A program made the translations under genes and the position numbers. The notes below the pieces were generated by a model. The model saw only the letters and a list, made by a program, of their open reading frames with translations, had not been told where the DNA came from and did not search any database. From assembly GCA_910587175.1 (NCBI GenBank), contig CAJULH010000004.1, positions 8,147 through 72,146 of the forward strand: 64,000 bases of DNA. The letters are read 5' to 3'. Source of the DNA: Candidatus Gastranaerophilales bacterium (GTDB lineage Bacteria; Cyanobacteriota; Vampirovibrionia; Gastranaerophilales; Gastranaerophilaceae). This document shows, in pieces, positions 18,052-27,341 of the stretch (position 1 is its first letter; each line of letters opens with the position of its first letter).

Positions 18052-18090
18052 AAAAAGACCTCAAAGTGCATCCGAAGGTCTTTTTATTTT
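18052..18090 (+). terminator. Intrinsic terminator after grx
   Basis: AAAAAGACCT ... AGGTCTTTTT hairpin followed by a T-rich tail, 35 bp after the glutaredoxin stop codon. Confidence 0.85.
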
Positions 18091-18193
18091 GTAAAATTTT
18101 GTAACATCTGTGCTTAAAAATATAAAGTCTGAAAAAAATCGACCGAATAAAAATGTATAAGCACAAGGCAAATTAAAAAGGAATTTTAAATAA

Positions 18194-18349
18194 ATGTTAA
18201 AGAAAAGTTTAAAGCCTAAAAGCAATAGTCTAAATTGCATTGAGATGATGTTAACGGGCGCAAAAAAGCGCAGAGCGATGGCATTATCCGCAATTCAGGC
18301 TTTGAACAACGGCTTAAACAATAATTCCAAAGTTGTAATGTTTAGATAA
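18194..18349 (+). CDS. Possible small basic protein (51 residues)
   Basis: An ATG frame of 51 codons (MLKKSLKPKSNSLNCIEMML at the start, NSKVVMFR at the end) lies between two terminators. AAGGA is 11 nt upstream, a bit far. The product would be strongly basic, with an amphipathic middle (AKKRRAMALSAIQALNNGL). An independent unit bounded by terminators supports expression, but coding is not proven; the transcript could instead be a non-coding RNA. Confidence 0.4.
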   Translation: MLKKSLKPKSNSLNCIEMMLTGAKKRRAMALSAIQALNNGLNNNSKVVMFR

Positions 18350-18399
18350 AATTCCACCCGCTTCGCATAAAGATGAGGCACTTTTTAACTTAACAACAA

Positions 18400-18440
18400 A
18401 AGACCGGTTCCCCTTCGCATTGGAGCCGGTCTTAAAGTTT
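18400..18440 (+). terminator. Intrinsic terminator after the small ORF
   Basis: 12-bp hairpin AAGACCGGTTCC...GGAGCCGGTCTT (one G-T pair), followed by AAAGTTTTATT. The rest of the 18350-18559 gap shows nothing I can name. Confidence 0.7.
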
Positions 18441-18559
18441 TATTACAGACAATTTTACACTGAAAAAAATTGCTTTGCACCGCAAAATCTATAGAAAAAC
18501 ATCGCACAAAATACAACCTTGCAACATAACTTCACCCCGAAAAAACTTTTAATGCCGTA

Positions 18560-19018
18560 TTAGCGCATAGGCTCATCCTGGCGGACAAACTTTTTTGCAA
18601 CATTTTCTTCAAAAAAGAAAATTAGTTTTTGTTTAAAAGTTTTTGGCACATAAATTTCAGGTTCCGGCTCGTTTATTATAACCAAAACCTCATTTTCTGC
18701 AGCCATTTTAAGGTTGTTTCTTGCGATAGATTCCACCCTTTGAAGCGAATTAAAATTGTTTAATTCTTCTTTTAGTTTTTTATTCCTTTTTTCGGCCTTT
18801 AATTTTAAATCGTTAGATTTTATAATCTTTGCACGATACATCACAATCTTTGAAATATTCAAAAGCGCACTGTATCCAATTTGAAAAACGCACAGCAAAA
18901 GTACTATGGTCATAAAGGAATGGTAGAATTTTATCTTGGTGTTCTTTTTCCTCTGTTCCTTATATACCTTGTCTTTCAGGTTATCTTTTGCAATTGTATT
19001 CACATGATCAAGCGGCAT
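18560..19018 (-). CDS. FtsB/DivIC-like septum formation initiator
   Basis: 152 residues. A basic cytoplasmic N-terminus, one transmembrane helix (FMTIVLLLCVFQIGYSALL), a Lys/Glu-rich coiled coil (SNDLKLKAEKRNKKLKEELN) and then RVESIARNNLKMAAENEVLV, the conserved end of FtsB/DivIC/FtsL proteins. These bitopic proteins link the divisome with peptidoglycan synthesis. About 40 extra residues follow the conserved core. There is no Shine-Dalgarno; TAATAT lies 6 nt before the ATG, suggesting a leaderless message. Confidence 0.8.
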   Translation of the reverse strand: MPLDHVNTIAKDNLKDKVYKEQRKKNTKIKFYHSFMTIVLLLCVFQIGYSALLNISKIVMYRAKIIKSNDLKLKAEKRNKKLKEELNNFNSLQRVESIARNNLKMAAENEVLVIINEPEPEIYVPKTFKQKLIFFFEENVAKKFVRQDEPMR

Positions 19019-19080
19019 AAAAAAATATTACACCAGTTTTTTGATAAAAACCAGAAAAATTGATTATGGTGTTAAAAAAA

Positions 19081-20082
19081 TTAAAAATTTGCCAGATATT
19101 TCCCAACTGCTCTGCCGGCTTCATCATAGAAATTATAATCAAGAGGGTTATTCTGAATCCATCCCAGCTTTTCTAAAATATTAAGTGCAAATAAAAATCT
19201 CGCCTTATTATTATCCTGCGCCATCTTTATAAGAAGAAATTCTTTTTTATCATCATTATAAATACTAAGAAAGCCGCCGGCTCCTGTCTTTGAAATTAGT
19301 TCAGGATTCAACATCATAATATGTGTATCCTGTCTGTACCCTGAAGCATCACACCCGCCTATAATATAGGGATTTTCCTTGTACGCACTTTTTAAAAAAG
19401 AATATTTTTCATTTGTATAAAGTTTCAAAAATGCATTTGCAATATTTTGAAAAGGAAGCGCCCAGACAGGAACAGTACACCCGTCAAAACTCCGGGGCGG
19501 TTCTTCAGGCAGCATGCAAGAAAAATCTCCGGATGTCTGACTGCAATATTCAGACAGCTCGCATATTTTTTTCAGAATAATTTTTTGCAGAGGATGATTA
19601 ACATCTGTATAATCTTCCAAAGAAAAGTTGAGCTGTTTTGATACGGCAAGCATCATAGCATGCTTTGCAGAACAGTTATTGTGCATACTTTTTGGATTTT
19701 CACCCGGTTGCAGAATATTTGGATTTAATGGAAAAATAGCAGGGCATTTAAGGTATTTTTCATTCAGCCCGGTCTTTTTCAAAATGGATAAAACAAGCTC
19801 GGTGTGAACGGTTTCTCCTGCATGGGAAGCCTGCATAACGGCAAGTTCAGCATTTGAAAAACCATAAAATTCTGCAGTATTATAATCTGCCATGATTGAA
19901 GCCTGAATTGGCTTTAGAAGGCTTCTCAAGAAAAAAGGATGATTATTATCATTGCCTGTTTTTTTGATTTCAACCGGAACGCCGCTTGAAAGATCATACA
20001 GCGCAGCTATGCCAAAAAACCTTTGGTCAACAACATCCCCTCTTTTAAGGTCTAAAACAGGACAATATTCAGGCAAAAGCAT
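19081..20082 (-). CDS. L-asparaginase II (Asparaginase_II family)
   Basis: 333 residues. Family blocks are FFLRSLLKPIQASIMADY near residue 50, MQASHAGETVHTELVLSILK, GLNEKYLKCPAIFPLN and MHNNCSAKHAMMLAV, the likely nucleophile region. This family, first known from Rhizobium etli AnsA, hydrolyses asparagine to aspartate and ammonia and is unrelated to E. coli AnsA/AnsB. No signal peptide, so cytoplasmic. An upstream GAGG could serve as ribosome-binding site. It follows the MshEN-like gene by 40 bp in the same direction. Confidence 0.85.
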   Translation of the reverse strand: MLLPEYCPVLDLKRGDVVDQRFFGIAALYDLSSGVPVEIKKTGNDNNHPFFLRSLLKPIQASIMADYNTAEFYGFSNAELAVMQASHAGETVHTELVLSILKKTGLNEKYLKCPAIFPLNPNILQPGENPKSMHNNCSAKHAMMLAVSKQLNFSLEDYTDVNHPLQKIILKKICELSEYCSQTSGDFSCMLPEEPPRSFDGCTVPVWALPFQNIANAFLKLYTNEKYSFLKSAYKENPYIIGGCDASGYRQDTHIMMLNPELISKTGAGGFLSIYNDDKKEFLLIKMAQDNNKARFLFALNILEKLGWIQNNPLDYNFYDEAGRAVGKYLANF

Positions 20083-20122
20083 TTTTTACAAAACCTCTTT
20101 ATTAGGGCGCCTTGTCATCATA

Positions 20123-20875
20123 TTACTCTTGGATGTTTAAGATTTTTCTTAAACGGTTTTTAAGAATTTTATTTTCCTGGTCAAGCTTTTTCATTTGTCT
20201 TTGCATATTTGCAAAAATTCTCTGCTGGTCTGAAGAATTCTCGGGACGAATCAGAGATAAGCCCATTCCCATAATAAATCTTTTTCTTGATTCTTCTTTA
20301 AATGCCAGAAGAATTTTAACATCTTTATCGGTAATATACCCTAAAGATATCATACAGTCTGCAATTTTAATATTTTCGCCGCGTTTTTGGCGTTCTTTTT
20401 GTTCCCTTATGGATTTTTCAAGCTGTGTAATATCAATCTTTCCAAGCTTTCTTAAAACTTCGCCTGTTCTGATTTTTCCTGCCAAAAACTGTGCAACAGC
20501 ATAAGTCTTGTCGGATTCAGGCAGATTTACAAGTTCAAGCTCTACACTGCGTACAAAAATTTTGGTGGTTTCTGCCATTGTCCAATAATTTGCAAGGGTT
20601 ATTTCAAATAAATCATCATTCTTTGTACAATTTGCAAGGAAAATGTAGAAATTCTCAGGAAGCCCGAGTTCCCTTTTTTCAAGCTCCCTTTTACCCTTAA
20701 AAGTAAGCTCCGGTACATAATGCTGCATCAAATTTTCAGGGTTCAGCAACTCTAAAAAATCCGCAAGCTCTTCGGTTAATTTTTCTTTAGTCTTAAGATA
20801 AATTACCTGTTTTACCCACAACGGCAAAACATAAATATTATTTAAAAATAACTCTGATACTTTCTGCTCAGTCAA
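20123..20875 (-). CDS. MshEN/GspE-N-like domain protein of unknown function
   Basis: 250 residues from a TTG start with AAGG upstream. Residues ~155-215 read KIRTGEVLRKLGKIDITQLE followed by a second unit MISLGYITDKDVKILLAF. This is the paired helical pattern of the N-terminal domain of type II secretion/type IV pilus ATPases, which in MshE binds c-di-GMP. No ATPase domain follows; the C-terminus is a short coiled coil (MQRQMKKLDQENKILKNRLR). It may be a c-di-GMP-responsive adaptor, which would fit with the GGDEF/HD-GYP protein elsewhere in the window, but this is inference. Confidence 0.6.
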   Translation of the reverse strand: MTEQKVSELFLNNIYVLPLWVKQVIYLKTKEKLTEELADFLELLNPENLMQHYVPELTFKGKRELEKRELGLPENFYIFLANCTKNDDLFEITLANYWTMAETTKIFVRSVELELVNLPESDKTYAVAQFLAGKIRTGEVLRKLGKIDITQLEKSIREQKERQKRGENIKIADCMISLGYITDKDVKILLAFKEESRKRFIMGMGLSLIRPENSSDQQRIFANMQRQMKKLDQENKILKNRLRKILNIQE

Positions 20876-21027
20876 AACTCAATACCTTATTAATCCATGC
20901 TAACTTATAACTAATCTTAGTATATTATAATAGAATTCATTATTAAAATAAATACCTTAATTTTATAAATACACCATTTAATCTAATTTAATGATACAAT
21001 AATACTAATATAGAAAGGCTTTTAAAC

Positions 21028-21993
21028 GTGGATAAAAGCACGACAGAAGAAATAAATATTAAGAAAAAAATAGCTGCAGGTGTTTCTATTTTTTCAAACT
21101 CATTTTTAATATTCTTAAAAATAGTTGTAGGAATTATTTCAGGCAGCATTTCAATAATCTCGGAAGCGCTTCATTCTTTGGTAGATTTAGCTGCTTCTTT
21201 TATAGCTTTTTTCTCAGTTTTGAAGTCTTCAGAGCCCGCAGATGATGACCACCCTTTCGGACATGGAAAATATGAAGATTTAGCGGGCTTTATTGAAGCA
21301 TTGTTAATAATTATCACAGCGCTCTATATTGTATATATTGCAGCAGAAAAGTTGATTAAACTTGGCATAGAACACCATTTTGAAACAGATTTGGGTATTA
21401 TAATAATGCTTTTTTCATGTATTTTGAACTTTGGTGTTTCAAAGTATTTATTTCACACTGCAAAAAAGACCGATTCTATTGCCCTGCAAACGGATGCTGA
21501 ACATTTAAGCATGGATGTTTATTCATCCGCCGCAATACTTTTGGGGCTTTTTGCCGTAAAATTTACAGGTCTTTACATTTTAGACCCTATTTTTGCAATA
21601 ATTGTTGCAGCAATAATCTTAAGAACAGGTTTAAGTCTGACTAAAAAAGCTGCAAATAATCTTTTGGACGGAGCGCTTCCAACAGCTGACAAAGAAGAAA
21701 TTAAAACGGTTTTAAATGATTTCAAAGAACGCGGACTTATGGGAGTAAAATCTGTTAAAACATCTAAGTCGGGTTCTAAAAGAGTAATCCAGCTTACAAT
21801 CTTTCTCCCCTGCAAGATGACATTACTTGACGGACACACACTTTGCGATGAGATTGAAAAAAGCATTGCCGAAAGGTTTGAAAATGTTTCCGTTATAATC
21901 CATGCAGAACCCAACTGCATCAGCGGAAACAGAGAAAAATGCGGGCTGTGTAAAGAACCGGCAAATATTAATGCCTTTATCGGCAAAAAATAA
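21028..21993 (+). CDS. Cation diffusion facilitator (CDF) metal transporter
   Basis: 321 residues from a GTG start with AGAAAGG nine bases upstream. Six hydrophobic helices. The metal-site helices show EALHSLVDLAASF and, after the hallmark DDDHPFGHGKYEDLAGF, a later QTDAEHLSMDVYSSAA. A cytoplasmic domain contains VKTSKSGSKRVIQLTIFLP and a Cys-rich tail (NREKCGLCKEP). CDF proteins export Zn, Fe, Mn or Cd by proton antiport. The tail CxxC may add a metal sensor site. The exact metal cannot be read from the sequence. Confidence 0.9.
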   Translation: MDKSTTEEINIKKKIAAGVSIFSNSFLIFLKIVVGIISGSISIISEALHSLVDLAASFIAFFSVLKSSEPADDDHPFGHGKYEDLAGFIEALLIIITALYIVYIAAEKLIKLGIEHHFETDLGIIIMLFSCILNFGVSKYLFHTAKKTDSIALQTDAEHLSMDVYSSAAILLGLFAVKFTGLYILDPIFAIIVAAIILRTGLSLTKKAANNLLDGALPTADKEEIKTVLNDFKERGLMGVKSVKTSKSGSKRVIQLTIFLPCKMTLLDGHTLCDEIEKSIAERFENVSVIIHAEPNCISGNREKCGLCKEPANINAFIGKK

Positions 21994-22081
21994 ATTATAT
22001 TTGGAATATTTTTGCCGGATTAAAACCCAACCTGCAGATTGTTTCAATTGTTAATTTTGTAACAATGAAATTATATAGTTT

Positions 22082-22110
22082 AACAATCTTTTTTCCCAAA
22101 AACACTTTAT
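22082..22110 (+). promoter_or_regulatory. Weaker copy of the bipartite element (AACAATCT-N14-ACTTTATAAA)
   Basis: Same 14-nt spacing as at the three Ala/Gly-rich genes; 5 of 8 bases match in the left box and all 7 in the right box. It lies 40 bp before the calpain-like gene. Confidence 0.4.
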
Positions 22111-22149
22111 AAACATATAGAGTGTTAAAAAAGAGGAAATACAAGAGAG

Positions 22150-23229
22150 ATGACCACAAAAGTAACTATGCAGGCTCAAAATCTGCCAATAGCAGCAAAC
22201 AGCACTACAAAAACATATCAACCGGAAGAAACTTTAATATTTAACTATTCAAATAATCAGGAGAACGTCGAAAACACGGAAATTCAGACTGACAAAAATA
22301 CAGAAGAAGACGGCGGGTTTTTCAACGCAATCAAAAATTTCTTTAAGAGTATAGGTGATTTCTTCGGAAAGCTTTTCGGCAAAAAAGATGATAAAAAATC
22401 AGAAACCAATGAAGAAGGCGAAACACACAAAGAGGCGGAGCCTGTAAAACCAAACAACAATGAAGAAATTTCGATAGATATTAACGAAAAAATAGAAGAC
22501 TTTAGCCAGGGAGACCTGGGCGATTGTTGGTTTTTAAGCGCCATTGAAACATTAAGCTGCACCGAAAAAGGGGCGGGAATTATAGAAAATGCAATAGAAA
22601 AAAATGATGACAATTCATATTCAGTTACTTTTGAGGGACTTAAAACTTCTTATACCATCACCGAAGACGAACTTACGGAAGCGAAAAAAGAAGGCAGAGT
22701 GGCAAAAGGAGATGATGATGTCGTTTTATTGGAATTAGCAGCTGACAAAGCCTTAAAAGATGTTAAAACAAACCCTGATAAATTTTCAGACAACGATTAT
22801 GCAATGTATATCTCATTTTTATCTGCCGACCCTAAAGATAATAAAAGCTTTGGCTATGTAAGCGCAGGCGCCAATATGGATGTTGCGGCAGCAATGTTTG
22901 GTTTAGACCCTTTGAATAATTCCGGTCAAATCAATGTTGCTTTGGATGGCAGCGATTTCGCAACTTCAGACAAAATAGATGAAATAAAAAATTTAGATTT
23001 AGATAATATGATGACAGAAATTGTTTTTAACACAGATTTTTTAGAACCAATTAAAGGAGCCGACGGAAGCAACATTGCAACTACGGGCATGCACTCATAT
23101 TCAATAAAATCCATTGAAGATAATATAATAACAGTGACAAATCCCTGGAATACAGCATACGAAGCAAAGTATAATCTGGATGATATTGCAGATGAAATCT
23201 TACAAGTAAACTACTGCTCTTTAGACTAA
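22150..23229 (+). CDS. Calpain-like cysteine protease (peptidase C2 family)
   Basis: 359 residues, no signal peptide. After ~115 disordered, Asn/Lys/Glu-rich residues with one amphipathic helix (FFNAIKNFFKSIGDFFGKLF) comes the calpain core. Cys126 lies in FSQGDLGDCWFLSAIETL, His315 in GMHSYSIKS and Asn331 in VTNPWN, a complete Cys-His-Asn triad in the expected order. Calpain domains in bacteria are sporadic and often in secreted or multi-domain proteins. There are no calcium-binding PEF or C2 domains. It stands alone between a CDF transporter and rlmN. The substrate is unknown. Confidence 0.82.
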   Translation: MTTKVTMQAQNLPIAANSTTKTYQPEETLIFNYSNNQENVENTEIQTDKNTEEDGGFFNAIKNFFKSIGDFFGKLFGKKDDKKSETNEEGETHKEAEPVKPNNNEEISIDINEKIEDFSQGDLGDCWFLSAIETLSCTEKGAGIIENAIEKNDDNSYSVTFEGLKTSYTITEDELTEAKKEGRVAKGDDDVVLLELAADKALKDVKTNPDKFSDNDYAMYISFLSADPKDNKSFGYVSAGANMDVAAAMFGLDPLNNSGQINVALDGSDFATSDKIDEIKNLDLDNMMTEIVFNTDFLEPIKGADGSNIATTGMHSYSIKSIEDNIITVTNPWNTAYEAKYNLDDIADEILQVNYCSLD

Positions 23230-23251
23230 ATAAAGGCTTTGCAATTTAATC

Positions 23252-24337
23252 TTACCCCTCAACCCTGCCTTTTAACTGTCCGCAGGCAGCATCAATATCC
23301 GCACCGCGCTCAAGGCGGACAGTCACCTTTTTACCGGAAGCTTCCAAAATATATTTAAACTTCATAATATCCTTTTTATCGGGCTTTTTAAAGGAAACTC
23401 CGCTGTCATTTTTTATCTCAACAGGATTATAGGGAATTAAATTTACATTGCATTTTAAATCTTTCATAAAATGTGCAAGTTCTGCAGCACATTCTTTGGT
23501 ATCGTTCAATTTGCCTATTAGAACATATTCAAGAGTCACGCGTTTGCCCGTTTTTTCACTATAGCGCTGCAATGCTTTTTTAAGCTCCAAGATATTGTAT
23601 CTTTTTTCAACAGGCATAATCTGTGCCCGAAGTTCACTATTTGGTGCATGCAAAGATATTGCAAGAGTCGGGACGAGCTCTTCATTTGAAATATCATAAA
23701 TTTTTGGTACAATTCCGCAGGTAGAAACCGTAATGCGCCTTATTCCTATCGTAAGACAGGTATTTATGAGCCCGATTGCCTTCATCATATTTTCATAATT
23801 GTTAAAAGGCTCACCCTGCCCCATAAATACAACGTTTGTAACCTTGAGCCCGGTGTCTCTTTGAATGGTTAAAATCTGTTCTAAAATTTCATAAGGTTCA
23901 AGATTTCTTATAATTCCACGCTGTCCCGTGGCGCAGAATTTACAGCCCATAGCACAACCGATTTGAGAGCTCACGCAGGCGGTTAAATTTGCACGGTTGT
24001 CAAACCTCATAAGAACACATTCTGCTGTGTTCCCATCCTTATATTCAAGCAAATATTTAAGCGTACCATCAGTACTTATCTGCTTTGTCTTAATTTTAAC
24101 ATCCGTAATAATTGCAATTTCTTTTAATTTTTCGCGCAAATCTTTTTTGATATCGGACATTTCATCAAACGTTTTGGCATTTTTTACATAAAGCCAGGAA
24201 AAAACCTGCCCTGCCCTGAATTTTTTTTCGCCAAGGGTTTCCATTAAATCTTCAAGAGCATTTTTATCAAGCCCGGAAAGTCTTATTTTTTCGTTCTTTT
24301 GTTCCGTCAGTTCCATATTTTTGCTTTGCGCTTCCAT
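23252..24337 (-). CDS. rlmN: 23S rRNA (adenine-2503-C2)/tRNA methyltransferase RlmN
   Basis: About 361 residues of radical-SAM RlmN. The cluster motif is CAMGCKFCATGQRG, preceded by TACVSSQIG. Also visible are VVFMGQGEPFNNYENMMKA, ITVSTCGIVPKI, SLHAPNSELRAQIMP and a late cysteine in DIDAACGQL, which matches the methyl-carrying Cys. It methylates A2503 of 23S rRNA and A37 of some tRNAs. I take the ATG at 24337 because an extended -10 (TGTTAAAAT) lies 8 nt before it; an ATG at 24355 in the same frame would fall on the promoter. Divergent from trmFO. Confidence 0.95.
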   Translation of the reverse strand: MEAQSKNMELTEQKNEKIRLSGLDKNALEDLMETLGEKKFRAGQVFSWLYVKNAKTFDEMSDIKKDLREKLKEIAIITDVKIKTKQISTDGTLKYLLEYKDGNTAECVLMRFDNRANLTACVSSQIGCAMGCKFCATGQRGIIRNLEPYEILEQILTIQRDTGLKVTNVVFMGQGEPFNNYENMMKAIGLINTCLTIGIRRITVSTCGIVPKIYDISNEELVPTLAISLHAPNSELRAQIMPVEKRYNILELKKALQRYSEKTGKRVTLEYVLIGKLNDTKECAAELAHFMKDLKCNVNLIPYNPVEIKNDSGVSFKKPDKKDIMKFKYILEASGKKVTVRLERGADIDAACGQLKGRVEG

Positions 24338-24345
24338 AATGAAAA

Positions 24346-24354
24346 ATTTTAACA
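24346..24354 (-). promoter_or_regulatory. Extended -10 promoter of rlmN (leaderless)
   Basis: Minus strand TGTTAAAAT followed by 8 nt and the ATG at 24337. No Shine-Dalgarno site lies between. Confidence 0.5.
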
Positions 24355-24385
24355 TAAAATAAAGTAAAGATTTTAAGGATTTTAA

Positions 24386-25747
24386 ATGGAAAAGATAAAT
24401 ATCATAGGCGGAGGATTAGCGGGCTCTGAGGCAGCAATATACCTTGCCCAAAAGGGATACGATATAAATTTGTATGAAATGCGCCCTAAAAAACAAACAG
24501 GCGCGCATACAAGCGGAGATTTTGCGGAATTTGTCTGCTCAAACAGCCTTGGCTCTGTTGCCCGAACTTCAGCATCAGGACTTTTAAAAAAAGAGATTGA
24601 AATTTTAGGCTCTACCCTGATACAAAAAGCCAAAGAATATTCCGTCCCGTCCGGAAATTCGCTCTCGGTTGACCGGTTTGGCTTTAGCGGTGCAATATCA
24701 GATATCATCAGAAATCATAAAGATATAAATATAATAAATGAAGAAATAAGCGAAATTCCAAAAGAAGGAATTACACTTATTGCATCGGGTCCCCTGACTT
24801 CAAGGTCCCTTTGCAAGCACCTGCAGGAAACCTTTGGCGAAAAACATTTCAGCTTCTTTGATGCAATAGCACCGATTGTTAAAAAAGAGAGCATAAATTT
24901 TGATAAAGCATTTTATGGCGCCCGCTGGGATAAGGGAGATGCTGATTTTATTAACTGCCCCTTTACAAAAGAGGAATATGAAAACTTTTACAACATTTTA
25001 ATAAATGCTGAAAAAATTGAACTTAAAGAATTTGAAAAAGAAGCTGCAGCAGCTGCGAATTTTTTTGAAGGCTGTATGCCCATAGAGCAAATGGCAAAAA
25101 GAGGAGTTGACACCTTAAGGTTTGGACCAATGAAACCCGTGGGACTTTTTGACAGACGCCTTTTTAAGACACCCGAAGATGAAGCAAAATTTAAAAAACA
25201 GCAGTTTTATGCGGTTACCCAGCTGCGCCAGGATGACAAGGAAGCAGATTTATATAATTTAGTCGGTTTTCAGACAAATTTAAAATGGGGCGAACAAAAA
25301 CGCCTTATTCATTCTATTCCGGGGCTTGAAAATGCTGAAATTACAAGATACGGTGTTATGCACGCGAATACTTTTATAAACAGCCCGAAAATCTTAAATA
25401 AGCACCTGCAGACAATTTTAAACCCAAATCTTTTCTTTGCAGGACAGATAACAGGAGTGGAAGGATATACAGAAAGTATAGCAACAGGACTTTTTGCTGC
25501 AATTAACATTTCAAGATATCTTGAAAACAAGCCTTTAATTCAGCTTGAGCCGGCATCGATGCTTGGCGCGCTTATTGATTATATAACATTTGACGGACAC
25601 AAAAACTTTCAGCCAGTAAATTCAAACTGGGGAATAATCAAAGAAATGGAAATGCCCCGGCATATACGAAAAAATAAGGAAGAAAAGAATACTTTGTATT
25701 CAAATCGTGCAATTGAATATATTCAGAATTTGAAAAATGTGCTATAA
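24386..25747 (+). CDS. trmFO: Methylenetetrahydrofolate-tRNA (uracil-54-C5)-methyltransferase TrmFO
   Basis: 453 residues. The dinucleotide-binding start is INIIGGGLAGSEAAIYLAQ, then YEMRPKKQTGAHTS and the FAEFVCSNSLGS block with the conserved Cys, and later FEGCMPIEQMAKRGVDTLRF, all diagnostic of TrmFO/Gid. It makes m5U54 in tRNA using methylene-THF and FAD, replacing TrmA. AAGGA lies 7 nt before the ATG. Divergent from rlmN, another RNA-methylation gene. pepA follows after 36 bp. Confidence 0.97.
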   Translation: MEKINIIGGGLAGSEAAIYLAQKGYDINLYEMRPKKQTGAHTSGDFAEFVCSNSLGSVARTSASGLLKKEIEILGSTLIQKAKEYSVPSGNSLSVDRFGFSGAISDIIRNHKDINIINEEISEIPKEGITLIASGPLTSRSLCKHLQETFGEKHFSFFDAIAPIVKKESINFDKAFYGARWDKGDADFINCPFTKEEYENFYNILINAEKIELKEFEKEAAAAANFFEGCMPIEQMAKRGVDTLRFGPMKPVGLFDRRLFKTPEDEAKFKKQQFYAVTQLRQDDKEADLYNLVGFQTNLKWGEQKRLIHSIPGLENAEITRYGVMHANTFINSPKILNKHLQTILNPNLFFAGQITGVEGYTESIATGLFAAINISRYLENKPLIQLEPASMLGALIDYITFDGHKNFQPVNSNWGIIKEMEMPRHIRKNKEEKNTLYSNRAIEYIQNLKNVL

Positions 25748-25783
25748 CATATTTGTTAATATTTGTTAAACGGAGTACATTTT

Positions 25784-27241
25784 ATGGAAATTTATGCAAA
25801 ACTGCCGCACGAAACCGAGGCAGATGTCATTGTTACAGGCTTTTTTGAAGATGATAAAACCCTGAATGACACACAAAAAAGTCTGGATGAAAAGTTTGAT
25901 AATGCAATTTCAAAAAATATTCTTGAAATTGAAAATTTTAAGGGAAAATACCTTGAAACATTTATTCTTCCTGTTCAAAACGTGAAAATTTTAGCCGTAG
26001 GACTTGGTAAAAAAGAAGAATTTAATGTTAATAAAGTAAGAGAAATTGCAGCAAAAACAATTAAACAGGCTGAAAAATCAAGTAAGAAAAAGACCGTTGC
26101 ATTTAATATTCAAAACAACGGAAATATGTGCTGCTGCAAAATTGCCCACAACATAGCATTGGGCACAATTATGGGCGAATATGATTTTGATAAATATAAA
26201 ACCAAGAAAAACGAAGAAACAATCAAAAAAGTAGAAATTCTTCACTGCAAGCCGGAAAAAATGACCCCGGCGATTGAAAAGGCAATGATAACCGGCGAAG
26301 CTATGAATTTCACAAAAGATTTAATTTTTGAACCGGCAGAATATGCCACCCCATCTAAAATTGCAGAAATTGCAACAGAATTAGCCAATGAAAACGGACT
26401 TGAAATCAAGGTTTTTGGCAAAGAAGAACTTAAAGCTATGAATTTCAATGCATTCCTTGCTGTCGGGCAGGGAAGCGTACAGGAACCCAAATTTATCCAC
26501 GTAAAATATATACCTGAAAACCCCGAAAAGAAGATTGCAATTATAGGAAAAGGCATTACCTTTGATTCAGGAGGACTGGATATTAAGCCCCCGGCATCAA
26601 TGCTTACAATGAAAACAGATATGTCAGGCTGTGCTTGCGTTCTAGGGGTTATGAAGGCAATTTCAAAACTAAAACCAAACGTTGAAGTACATATGCTCTC
26701 TGCACTTTGTGAAAATATGCCGTCAGGAAGCAGCTACAAAGTGGGCGATGTGTTGATTGCAAAAAACGGAAAAACCATAGAAGTAGACAATACCGATGCT
26801 GAGGGAAGATTAACCCTGGCTGACGCCCTTGCATATGCTGATGAATTAAATGTTGATGAAGTAATAGATGTTGCAACCCTCACAGGTGCTGTAATTGTAG
26901 CGCTTGGAAACACGATAACAGGCGTTATGGGACATGATGATGAATTTATCAATGAAATCATCGAGGATGGCAAGGAGGCAGGAGAAATGCTTTGGCAGAT
27001 GCCAATTTTAGATGATATGCAGGATAATTTAAAATCAGACATTGCAGATATGAGAAACACCGGTTCAAGATATGCCGGCACAAGCACTGCGGCAAGATTT
27101 CTTCAAAACTTTACAAAAGCTAAAAAATGGGCTCATCTTGACATTGCAGGCACAGCGTTTTTAGACAAACCCTACAAGGAGCTTGGCAAAGGTGCTACTG
27201 CTGCAATGGTTCGCACATTAATTCAACATATTACAAAATAA
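25784..27241 (+). CDS. pepA: Leucyl aminopeptidase (M17)
   Basis: About 485 residues. The catalytic core is clear: GKGITFDSGGLDIKP, KTDMSGCACVLGVM, and the diagnostic NTDAEGRLTLADALAYA, followed by DVATLTGAVIVALG. The N-terminal macro-like domain is present (ILAVGLGKKEEFNVNKVREI). It removes N-terminal residues from peptides using two metal ions in the cytoplasm. I use ATG 25784, which has CGGAG upstream, rather than an earlier in-frame start at 25763. A terminator follows. Confidence 0.95.
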   Translation: MEIYAKLPHETEADVIVTGFFEDDKTLNDTQKSLDEKFDNAISKNILEIENFKGKYLETFILPVQNVKILAVGLGKKEEFNVNKVREIAAKTIKQAEKSSKKKTVAFNIQNNGNMCCCKIAHNIALGTIMGEYDFDKYKTKKNEETIKKVEILHCKPEKMTPAIEKAMITGEAMNFTKDLIFEPAEYATPSKIAEIATELANENGLEIKVFGKEELKAMNFNAFLAVGQGSVQEPKFIHVKYIPENPEKKIAIIGKGITFDSGGLDIKPPASMLTMKTDMSGCACVLGVMKAISKLKPNVEVHMLSALCENMPSGSSYKVGDVLIAKNGKTIEVDNTDAEGRLTLADALAYADELNVDEVIDVATLTGAVIVALGNTITGVMGHDDEFINEIIEDGKEAGEMLWQMPILDDMQDNLKSDIADMRNTGSRYAGTSTAARFLQNFTKAKKWAHLDIAGTAFLDKPYKELGKGATAAMVRTLIQHITK

Positions 27242-27258
27242 ATTTGCGAAAATATATA

Positions 27259-27295
27259 ACCCGTCCCGGGCTAACAAACACCGGGCGGGTTTTTC
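27259..27295 (+). terminator. Intrinsic terminator after pepA
   Basis: GC-rich hairpin ACCCGTCCCGG...CCGGGCGGGT (one bulged base) followed by TTTTT. Confidence 0.85.
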
Positions 27296-27341
27296 AATCT
27301 TTAAAAATAACACCTGTTTAAATCAATGTCGCACATTAAAA

